Below, in pieces: positions 8,619 to 16,500 of a stretch of DNA of 51,342 bases. The stretch is from Bacteroidales bacterium (GTDB lineage: Bacteria > Bacteroidota > Bacteroidia > Bacteroidales > P3). The stretch lies in the NCBI GenBank assembly GCA_017509045.1, contig JAFWQP010000147.1:1-51342 (forward strand), given 5' to 3'. The notes beneath the pieces were generated by a model. It was not told where the DNA came from, did not search any database, and was given only the letters and a program-made list of their open reading frames with translations. Position 1 is the first letter of the stretch, and every line of letters starts with the position of its first letter. Both the position numbers and the translations under genes were made by a program.

Positions 8619-9203
8619 TTAAATTGTCATTGGTGATTCGCCTATAATTGTCACCTGTGACTCGCCGTCCTCACCGATTATCACCCTATCCATTGCCACA
8701 TCGAAAGGCTCGACTGGAACACTTTCCACCAACTGAAAATCAAATCCCACACCCACCTTGTATGCGTTTGGTGTACTCTTAAGCAGACGGTCGTAAAAAC
8801 CGCGTCCGCGACCCATTCGGTTTCCTTTTCTGTCGAACGCGACACCTGGGACTATAATAAGGTCCACCTTATCAAGCTCGGTAAACTCAGCTCCGACAGG
8901 TTCGCCTATGCCAAATTGCTCGCCCATAACCATGCTCTGTTCGCCAGTGTACTGCCGCAGACGAAGGTCGTCGCCGTCGACGCAAGGTAATAGGACAACC
9001 TTTTGTTCATACCATCGGTTGACAAAGTCGTGTGTCTGCACTTCGTCCTCCATCGACCAATATAGCAGCACAGTTGTAGCCTCAATAAATTGTGGCAACA
9101 GTTCTACCTGTTGCATAATAGGCCGTGAAAGCTCGCATTTTTCACAAAAAGGGACGGCCTTTTTTGCCGCCCTTATTTGTTTGCGCAATTCTTGTTTATC
9201 CAT
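8619..9203 (-). CDS. 5-formyltetrahydrofolate cyclo-ligase
   Basis: ATP-dependent conversion of 5-formyl-THF to 5,10-methenyl-THF, recycling folate. The 194 residues carry the family signature VDLIIVPGVAFDRKGNRMGR followed by GRGFYDRLL (nucleotide and folate binding). The N-terminal KQELRKQIRAAKKAV is the usual basic helix. Its ATG overlaps the TAA of the DUF3127 gene by one base (TAATG), indicating translational coupling. In E. coli the homologue is called ygfA/fau. Confidence 0.93.
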   Translation of the reverse strand: MDKQELRKQIRAAKKAVPFCEKCELSRPIMQQVELLPQFIEATTVLLYWSMEDEVQTHDFVNRWYEQKVVLLPCVDGDDLRLRQYTGEQSMVMGEQFGIGEPVGAEFTELDKVDLIIVPGVAFDRKGNRMGRGRGFYDRLLKSTPNAYKVGVGFDFQLVESVPVEPFDVAMDRVIIGEDGESQVTIIGESPMTI

Positions 9204-9661
9204 TAGAAGGGAAGGTCTTCGTCCGGTTTCAGAGGTGAGGCGAAATCAGGCTGCTGTGCAGGAGCAGCGGGAGCAGCCGGAGCCATAGGCTGTTGAGGGG
9301 CTGCTGCTGGAGTCACTGGGGCAACAGGAGCCTGCTGCGGGGCAGCTGCCGGCCATGCATAACCTGTAGCTTGAGGGGGCATCTGTCCAGGAATATAAGT
9401 CTGAATGCGGGAACAACGCAGGTCTGTATACCAACGCTCCTGATATTCGCGCGATTCAGGTGTAAAGGTAACGATAACAGGACTATTTAAAGGAATACCT
9501 GCAACCATAGCCAGCCTGTCTTCACCAAAGGTTGTAAATGCCACCTGACGAGGATACTCGCCATCGGTTTCGATTACGAAGCCACCTCTAACCCATGGCC
9601 CACGTTGGCTTTCACCTCGCACTTCTTGCAAAATCTTGATTAACTTGCCTGAAATTTCCAT
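9203..9661 (-). CDS. DUF3127 protein with an SSB-like acidic C-terminal tip
   Basis: 152 residues. Residues 1-90 (MEISGKLIKILQEV through ESREYQERWYTDLRCSRI) match the OB-fold-like DUF3127 family of Bacteroidota. A long Ala/Pro/Gln-rich linker (about 95-140) follows. The protein ends PDEDLPF, closely resembling the D-D-I-P-F tip by which single-stranded DNA-binding protein recruits repair and replication enzymes. This architecture (OB fold, disordered linker, acidic tip) is that of SSB. Nucleic-acid binding is inferred, not shown. The stop overlaps the cyclo-ligase start by one base, so the two form an operon. Confidence 0.85.
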   Translation of the reverse strand: MEISGKLIKILQEVRGESQRGPWVRGGFVIETDGEYPRQVAFTTFGEDRLAMVAGIPLNSPVIVTFTPESREYQERWYTDLRCSRIQTYIPGQMPPQATGYAWPAAAPQQAPVAPVTPAAAPQQPMAPAAPAAPAQQPDFASPLKPDEDLPF

Positions 9662-9832
9662 TTCGATATCTGTTTTTTAATTAATATTCAGTAAAATATA
9701 TCACACCCCATAGGGGTAAAACAATTTACAAAAATAACAAAAAAATCCTTATCTGATAGAAAAAGTTTTCAACAGACAATTCTTTTTCCACACCAATCTC
9801 CTATTTGTTAGGATTAAACGAAGGGGATAGCA

Positions 9833-10762
9833 TCATCGGTTCATCCGCCGATAGAAGTAAATAATAAGTACTGAGGTTATGAGTACCATGACGCTGATGA
9901 TACACCAAAACGAAGTAACATTGGTGAGGAATGGAAAGTCGACATTCATACCAAACAAACCAGTCACCACTGTCAACGGTAGCATCACAGTTGAGAAGAT
10001 CGTCAGCACTTTCATAATCTCGTTGGTGCGGTTCGCCTGCAACGAGTCGAACGTTTTCGACAAACCCTCAATCAACTCTCCATAATCTTCAATCGAGTCG
10101 AACATCTTCTGATACTGGTCCAATATATTACCCCAATAGTCTTCCATATCTAGCACTTCGGGGTCTACAAAACCTTTAATTGCACCGCCTTCAAACAAGT
10201 GCAGCACCCTCAGTTGTGGCTTAAACGTAGTGTTCAACAGGATGATATTGCGTCGTGTAACCGATATCAATTCAATGATGCTCCTTGCCTTCTTATTGAA
10301 AATATCATAGTTTATCAAATCCACTTCCGCACCCACACGCATAATCAGCGTATAAGTTTCCAGCATCAGGCGGTCAAGTATATGATACAGCAGTAGGTCG
10401 CTCGACGACAGCATCTCCTTCACGTCGTCATCATCGTCGCGCAGGTCCTCCTGCATCTCCTCAAACAGTTTCTGCACCACCCAGTGCGACTTACCGATAG
10501 TAATGATAAAGTCCTTACCCCAGAATATCTTCACCTCACGGATGCGGATAAACTTATTGCCTTTGTCGAAATAGGGGAAATGGAGAATAAGGAAGTAGTA
10601 ATCGTCGTATTCATCCAGCTTAGGTCGCTGGTTACTACCACGGCAGTCCTCTATATCTAAAGGGTGAAACTTATATTCTTCTAACAAATAGCGGTAATCC
10701 TCCTCAGTGGGATTTGTGATTTGTTGCCATTTCAAGGACTGGTACTGAATAGTCTCTATCAT
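9833..10762 (-). CDS. corA: CorA-family divalent cation transporter
   Basis: A 309-residue inner-membrane Mg2+ (possibly Co2+/Ni2+) channel. The large N-terminal cytoplasmic domain is followed by two C-terminal membrane helices (about 250-270 and 280-303). The signature GMN occurs in VVTGLFGMNVDFPF at the end of TM1, at the pore mouth. The short basic tail FYRRMNR is typical. The promoter just upstream (10841-10871) matches the Bacteroidota consensus with correct spacing, so the gene is probably transcribed alone. Confidence 0.95.
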   Translation of the reverse strand: MIETIQYQSLKWQQITNPTEEDYRYLLEEYKFHPLDIEDCRGSNQRPKLDEYDDYYFLILHFPYFDKGNKFIRIREVKIFWGKDFIITIGKSHWVVQKLFEEMQEDLRDDDDDVKEMLSSSDLLLYHILDRLMLETYTLIMRVGAEVDLINYDIFNKKARSIIELISVTRRNIILLNTTFKPQLRVLHLFEGGAIKGFVDPEVLDMEDYWGNILDQYQKMFDSIEDYGELIEGLSKTFDSLQANRTNEIMKVLTIFSTVMLPLTVVTGLFGMNVDFPFLTNVTSFWCIISVMVLITSVLIIYFYRRMNR

Positions 10763-10840
10763 GGGGGTTCCTCCCTTCTTTTTTACGACAGCCTGATGGT
10801 CAGTATTCTACATTCGTTTACTATTTTTTATTTCAAACTG

Positions 10841-10871
10841 CAAAGATACAACTTTTTTTTCACCTACGCAA
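10841..10871 (-). promoter_or_regulatory. Promoter for corA (TTG-N20-TATCTTTG)
   Basis: On the minus strand a TTG at 10871-10869 is followed after 20 nt by TATCTTTG (10848-10841). This is the -33/-7 arrangement of primary-sigma promoters in Bacteroidota. The corA ATG is about 80 nt downstream. Confidence 0.65.
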
Positions 10872-10917
10872 GAAAAAGTTCTTATAGGGATAGTGAATCG
10901 TGAATTGCCAAATGACT

Positions 10918-10968
10918 GCGGCAGCCGTCCCCTCTTCAGAGGGGTGCCACGATAGTGGCGGGGTATGT
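10918..10968. repeat. REP-like double hairpin, copy 1
   Basis: GCCGTCCCCTCTTCAGAGG plus GGTGCCAC...GTGGCGGGG forms two adjacent stems: CCCCTCT/AGAGGGG and GCCAC/GTGGC. The same element occurs at 13436-13484, 25971-26012, 26053-26094, 51071-51119 and 51150-51190. The variable second stem changes by compensating bases (GCCAC/GTGGC here, GCCGC/GCGGC elsewhere), supporting a structured RNA or DNA role. Confidence 0.8.
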
Positions 10969-10979
10969 CTTCTTAACTT

Positions 10980-12134
10980 TCAATTCTCATCCTTTTTTAT
11001 CGCGCGGCGCAGTTTCATCTCTCTCATGCCAAGCGAGAATCCCAACTGCACATTGATGGTGGCACCCGTGGGGCTGCCCACGATACTCTTAAAACGGTCG
11101 AACGACAGATACACCTTGCCATGTGCCGAGCAGAGAAATCGCGTCAGTGAATTGCCGATATATTCGTCGTCAGCACCTAGGTGGTATTTCACATCTACTC
11201 CGGCACGCCAGCAACCCTCTGTGGGACCACCCGACTCGGAGTAGACCTCGTCATCGTACAGAAAGCCTTGCAGCCCATAGCCCACAAAGGGGGTGACACA
11301 CCAACGCATGGCATCTATTGCCGCAAATCCGTAGTTGATATAGAAGTCGATAGTGGTAAGGCGGTCGGTGGCGTAGAGTTTGTCGATGCTGCGGATGTTG
11401 TCAACCGAGTCGGGACGGCACCTTCCTCCACCAATGTAGAACCCCATGACAAACAGATGCCGCCACAGTCCACCCTCAAAATCAAAATACATGCCACCAC
11501 TGGGGACAAACAGTTTGTGCATATCGCCAGCAAACAGCTTGGTCCCTCCACCTAGATTGAACGCCATCAAAAATTGGGGCGTGATTTTTTCAATGGTGTT
11601 TGCTTTTTGGTGCTGCTCTACCATGATGGGGGTTATGGAGTCCATTTGGCGACGCACTTCCCAGTCCCACCACGCCACCGCCGCCGTGTCGGCACCGTAG
11701 TATGTTTGGTGGCAGAAGCTGTCCACTTCGTATGACAACAGGCGTGTATAGTAGCCCATGTTCACCGTGCCACCCGTGTCTATCACCACCTGAAGCCTAC
11801 GACGATGCAGTTCGGCAATGTTGAACGCCACTTGGTTGTAGAGCAACTCCTGCGGAGTGCGATAGTGGGTGTCCACCCACGACATCTTGCGGTCGACATA
11901 CAGCACTGCTGTGCGTGTACGCATCTCAAGGCCGTTCACCTCGTCTTTGCGCTGCTCTATGTCTAGGACGTATTCCAAATAGGAGTGTTCTGCTCCGATG
12001 CTTTCGTTCATGGGGGCAAAGTCGCTCCATGTCAACGGACCTTTTTCCCAACCTCGACGGCTCTCCTGCGCCATCGCCACCGTGGCCAACGAAACTAAAA
12101 AGTAGAAGCTTGAAACCAAAAAGTATTTTTTCAT
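10980..12134 (-). CDS. Secreted paralog A: degenerate DUF922-like N-terminus plus barrel-like C-terminus
   Basis: A 384-residue exported protein. I place the start at 12134, where MKKYFLVSSFYFLVSLATVA begins a signal peptide; the longer frame upstream only translates spacer repeats. It shares ordered motifs with the adjacent paralog: GPLTWSDF near the mature N-terminus, MSWVDTHYRTPQELL, then an AELHRRRLQ helix, and in the C-terminal half DFYINYGFAAIDA, TPFVGYGLQGF, GPTEGCWRAGVDVKYH and SFDRFKSIVGSPTGATIN. The first half resembles the DUF922 putative metalloprotease layout, but the expected LLxHEQxHF is LLYNQVAF, so zinc ligands are missing. The Gly/aromatic-rich second half looks like an outer-membrane beta-barrel. 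Function unknown. Confidence 0.8.
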   Translation of the reverse strand: MKKYFLVSSFYFLVSLATVAMAQESRRGWEKGPLTWSDFAPMNESIGAEHSYLEYVLDIEQRKDEVNGLEMRTRTAVLYVDRKMSWVDTHYRTPQELLYNQVAFNIAELHRRRLQVVIDTGGTVNMGYYTRLLSYEVDSFCHQTYYGADTAAVAWWDWEVRRQMDSITPIMVEQHQKANTIEKITPQFLMAFNLGGGTKLFAGDMHKLFVPSGGMYFDFEGGLWRHLFVMGFYIGGGRCRPDSVDNIRSIDKLYATDRLTTIDFYINYGFAAIDAMRWCVTPFVGYGLQGFLYDDEVYSESGGPTEGCWRAGVDVKYHLGADDEYIGNSLTRFLCSAHGKVYLSFDRFKSIVGSPTGATINVQLGFSLGMREMKLRRAIKKDEN

Positions 12135-12222
12135 GAATAGTGATAATATTAGTGAATGATGAATAGTGAATGGTAAGATATATAACTGTGGTAACGAATT
12201 TTTATTTTTCAATTCCTAATAA

Positions 12223-13368
12223 TTATTTACACTCCGCCTTCCCCGACATCAGCGCGATGCCCACCTGCAGGTTGATGGTGAAGCCGCTGGGGGCATCTAT
12301 CACTGACTTGAACTGATTGTAGGTGGCAAATAGTTTGGTGTGGAACGACCAGATGTCGTGCGTTGCGTTGTAGCGCCGGTCACAAAGAAACTCGTACACC
12401 TCCACTTGATTGGAGAAGATATGGTGGAAATCGACACCCACATGCAGGCATCCATCGGTGGGACCATGCGACGATTCGTCGAAGCCGTTGTAGTAAAAAT
12501 GCTGCCATCCATAGCCCACAAAAGGGGTAAGGCGGAGATGGGCATTGTCCACCACCGCAAAGCCGTATGCGATATAGAAATCGAGGTGGTAGGTGGGGTC
12601 GGTGGGATATAGGTCGTTGATTTCCCGCAACTCGTCCACCTGCAACATCTGCTGCTTACAGCGGCTGCCACCCATGGTCAGCGCAGTGGTGAAAAAGTGT
12701 CGGCGCACACCCATGTCGCCCGTAAATCCCAGCGCGAAGCCGTTGCCCAAATAGTCGTGCAACATACCGCCGATATAGGAGTACCCCACATCGAACGAGA
12801 ATCCCCAACGGAAGGGGGCATCACGATGAGTGTTGAAGGTGTAGGGAGGCAGACTGTCGAGTTGCCGCCGCACACGCTGCTGCCACTGACTGAGCTGGGC
12901 GCTGTCGCGTCCCTCCTGTGTGGCATCGTCGAGACGGGCTATATCCTCCCCTACTCGCTGCATGGTGTTGTCGAGCAGTCGGTCGGGGTCGACTAGTTCG
13001 AAGAATGACTGATGCCCGCCCATAATATATCGTTCCAGCTGACGGCGGTGCAACTCCACAAGGTCGAAGGCACATTGGTGGTAGGCAAGCAGCTGTGGTG
13101 TGCGGTAGTGGGTATCTGCCCACGAGAACTCGGGACTCATAAAGACATTGACACTGGGATGAAGGTATTTCACCCCGTGGTGTTTCTCGGCCTCTCCTTG
13201 AATGCCCATATAGTATTCTAGGTGCGAGCATTTGCTGCCGATGGCGGTATTGTGGCTAAAGTCGTTCCATGTCAGAGGCCCCATCTTCCACTGGTGGACA
13301 TAGGTCTGCGCCTCTAATGTCGCAATGTTGGCAATGCAAAGGAAAGCTAGCAGTATGGTCTTTTTCAT
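12223..13368 (-). CDS. Secreted paralog B: degenerate DUF922-like N-terminus plus barrel-like C-terminus
   Basis: 381 residues with signal peptide MKKTILLAFLCIANIATLEA. It is collinear with paralog A over the whole length: GPLTWNDF, SHLEYYMGIQ, FSWADTHYRTPQLL, LVELHRRQLE, DFYIAYGFAVVDN, TPFVGYGWQHF, GPTDGCLHVGVDFHH and FKSVIDAPSGFTINLQVG. The would-be metal site reads LLAYHQCAF instead of LLxHEQxHF. It lies 88 bp upstream of paralog A, so the pair arose by tandem duplication and is probably co-transcribed. An inactive protease-like domain serving as a binding module on a barrel is one reading; the family is not otherwise recognised. Confidence 0.8.
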   Translation of the reverse strand: MKKTILLAFLCIANIATLEAQTYVHQWKMGPLTWNDFSHNTAIGSKCSHLEYYMGIQGEAEKHHGVKYLHPSVNVFMSPEFSWADTHYRTPQLLAYHQCAFDLVELHRRQLERYIMGGHQSFFELVDPDRLLDNTMQRVGEDIARLDDATQEGRDSAQLSQWQQRVRRQLDSLPPYTFNTHRDAPFRWGFSFDVGYSYIGGMLHDYLGNGFALGFTGDMGVRRHFFTTALTMGGSRCKQQMLQVDELREINDLYPTDPTYHLDFYIAYGFAVVDNAHLRLTPFVGYGWQHFYYNGFDESSHGPTDGCLHVGVDFHHIFSNQVEVYEFLCDRRYNATHDIWSFHTKLFATYNQFKSVIDAPSGFTINLQVGIALMSGKAECK

Positions 13369-13435
13369 TTAATAAAAAATGTCAAATTAAATACTTATAA
13401 AATTGAAAATTGAAAGTTTAGAGTTTAATGTTTAT

Positions 13436-13484
13436 GCGGCAGCCGTCCCCTCTTTAGAGGGGTGCCGCGAAGCGGCGGGGTATG
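13436..13484. repeat. REP-like double hairpin, copy 2
   Basis: Same orientation as copy 1: CCCCTCTTTAGAGGGG stem followed by GCCGCGAAGCGGC and GGGTATGT. It lies between paralog B and the large T9SS protein. Confidence 0.8.
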
Positions 13485-13513
13485 TTCATTTCAATTTTCA
13501 GTTCATCTTACTT

Positions 13514-13589
13514 CTTACTTCAAAAATCACCTTCTTAGTTCTTAGTTCTTAGTTCTTACTTCTATGGCTTCTTACTTCAAAAATCACCT
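13514..13589. repeat. Direct repeat pair CTTACTTCAAAAATCACCT
   Basis: The 19-mer occurs at 13514-13532 and 13571-13589. The second copy overlaps the end of the large T9SS gene and contains its TGA stop (13584-13586). Inverted relatives occur at about 25857-25928 upstream of the antiporter. Between them are CTTAGTT tandem words. Confidence 0.7.
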
Positions 13590-16500
13590 CAGCAGTGTGA
13601 CGGTGCCAGTGACATTCTGGTAGCCGCTGGGGGTGAGCTGGTCGCGGTAGCGGCACTTATAGACGTAGGCGGCCTGCGGCAGGGGTTTGCCGTCGTGGGT
13701 GCCGTCCCAGCCTTGGTTGATATCAGTGGAGTGGAACACGAGGGCTCCCCTACGGTCGTAGATCCACAGCTCGAAGTCGCTGACGGCCGTGGTATAGGCG
13801 TGGAAGAGGTTGTTGGTGCCATCCGAGGGGGTGAAGACATTGGGGAAGAGTATGTCGGCCCGCAACACGTCGACATGCACTGTGTCGCTGGCGGTGCAGG
13901 CATAGTTGGCTATGCTGAGCACGATATTGAGGCTGTCGACATACATCGGCACATCGAGCTGCAGACGGCGGGCTGTGTCGGTGAAGGGGGCATCCTCGTT
14001 ATAGAAAACATACCACAGATGGCTGGTGTAGGCTCCGCTGTTGCTCTGGGTGGCAGTAAGGTGGCGCTCGTCGATGGTGATGGCGGTAGGACGCACGTCG
14101 ATGAGGGCGTGGAGCACCGGCACGGGCGGCAGCATAGTGTCGACCACAGCGGGACAGAATTGCTCGGCACGGTAGTCGGCATAGAGCCTATAGAGCGAGG
14201 TGTCGGCAGGGCTGAGCACAGCTATCAAACTGTCGCGGTCGAGTCCTTCCACCACTGTGGGGCCTTCCCAACGGAGATAGCGTGCCTCGGTGACCGCCAG
14301 CAGTGTGTAGTGGGCGGGTGGGTCGCAATAGGGGGTGGCAACGATGGTGGCTTCGGGTCGTTGCACGACGACCAGCGTGAGCGTTACGACAGTGTCGCCA
14401 GCGAAGAAGTCGCCCGAATAGATAGTGTCGGCATACACCCCCGCCTCGGTGAGCGGACGGCCGCAGAAATAGAAGGTGTCGCCCTCGCAGAGGCTGTCGG
14501 TACGTTCGGCATACAGCAGGTTGCGCCCCTCGAGGTGGAGGGTGATGAGCGAGTCGCACCCATCCGCGGTGTAGAGCAGCGTGGGATAGTCGCCCGGCTG
14601 CACATAGCCGTTGCCTTCGAAGAAGATGGTGTCGCCCACATAGATGGTATCGTAGCGGTGCTGGCTGTAGGTGGGATGCACCGTAAGGTGAAGTGTCACC
14701 ACACTGTCGCACCCCTGCCGCGAGAGGAAGGTGTGGGCATACTGTCCCGAGGTATTAATGGTTTGTCCGGCAAAGGTGTAAGGGAGGTTGTCGCAGATGG
14801 TGTCGTAGAGGATGTGCTGATAAGTGGGGTTGACCAGCATGTGGAGGGTGACGATGCTGTCCACCCCGTGGCTGCCCACCAGGGTGGCGACGAGGGTGTC
14901 CGTCATCACGGCGCTGCTTCCTTGGGTGAGATGCGAGGTGAGGCCGTTCCAGCCGAAGGTGGCGAGCATGTTGTAGCAGATGGTGGTGTCGACGGTGTCG
15001 TACACATTGCGCCACACATGCAGGCGATAAGTCACCACGCTGTCGCACCCCCAGCGGTTGGTGAGGAGGAACTGCACCACCGTGTCGCTGGCGAGGGGCA
15101 CGCCGTTGTACTGCCAGGTGGCAGCCTGATTTTCGACAATGGTGTCGTTGACGGCAACGCTGATGTCGTTGAACACGGTGAGGCTGAGGTGCAGCAGGCT
15201 GTCGCAGCCGTAGCGGTCGGTGCGGTAGAGCATGACGCTGGTGCTGCCGCTAAGTCCGTAGAGGATGGTGTCGCGCCAATGGTAGCCTCCCGACAGGTCG
15301 TCGCTACAGGCGGTGTCGAAGTCGTAGATATGCTGTGTGGGGTGTATGGTGAGCTGTGCCAGACGCATGATGCTGTCGCAACCTGCGGCGTTGGGGATGA
15401 CGTGCACCGGCACCGAAGCGGGCGGCACCAGATAGTTGGTGCCAAACCAGTTGTAGCTGTCGCACGCCTCCGCCACGATATTGGTGTCGGTGGAGTAGTT
15501 GAGTGTCAGATGCAGTGTCACCGTGCTGTCGCAGCCTGCCGAATTGAGCGTTGAGAATTGGGCGTTGGGTGTGGATTGGGTATACACACTGTCGTGCCAT
15601 GCAAATTGGTCACAGGCGGTGGCAAAGGTGTCGCTCTGGTGGGTGGGCAGCACCACGAGGTGCAGCGCCACCACGCTGTCGCACCCCTGGCTGGAGGTAT
15701 AGGTATGCGAATGGTAGCCTGCCGTGGTGAGCGTGTCGCCCTCGAAGATGTAGGCCGAGCCGCTGCAGATGGTGGCATCGACGGTGTCGTAATAGGTGGG
15801 GCGCACACCCATGTTCAGCGTCAATATGCTGTCGGCTCCCAAGTGGTTGACAAGTGTGTCGTACTGCGTGCCGCCGCCGTAGAAGATGCGGTGGAACCAT
15901 TGCAGGGGGAAGTAGTCGGCGCACATCGAGGTGTCGAACGTGGCATAGCTGTTGCGCAGCACATGCAGGTGGTATGTCAGCACGCTGTCGCACCCCCGGC
16001 TGTTCGCCAAGGTCAGCGCCGCCGTGGTGTCGTCCCATGCGGTGATGCCCATAAACGAGTGTGGCAGCTGGTTTTCCAAGCAGGTGTCGTAATAGTCGCC
16101 GTAGGTGGTGGGGCTGACATCCAAGTGCATCAGCACCACGCTGTCGCAGCCCTGCTGCGAGGCGAAGGTGTGCGAGTAGAAGCCCGCCGTGCTGTAGTGG
16201 CTGCCGCCAAAGTCGATGCTGTCGCCCGCGCAGATGGTGTCCAGCCGCACGGTGCTGTACGAGCTGTAGAGCGTCAGATGCAGGGTCACCGTGCTGTCGC
16301 AGCCCGCCGAATTGAGCGTTGTGAATTGGGCGTTGGTGGTGGATTGGGTATACACACTGTCGTGCCACGCAAAATGGTCGCAGGCGGTGGCAAAGGTGTC
16401 GCTCTGCTGGGTGGGCAGCACCGCGAGGTGCAGTGTGCGCACACTGTCGCACCCCAAACTGGTGGTGAAGGTGTGCGCGTAGTCGCCCGCCGTGCTGTAG

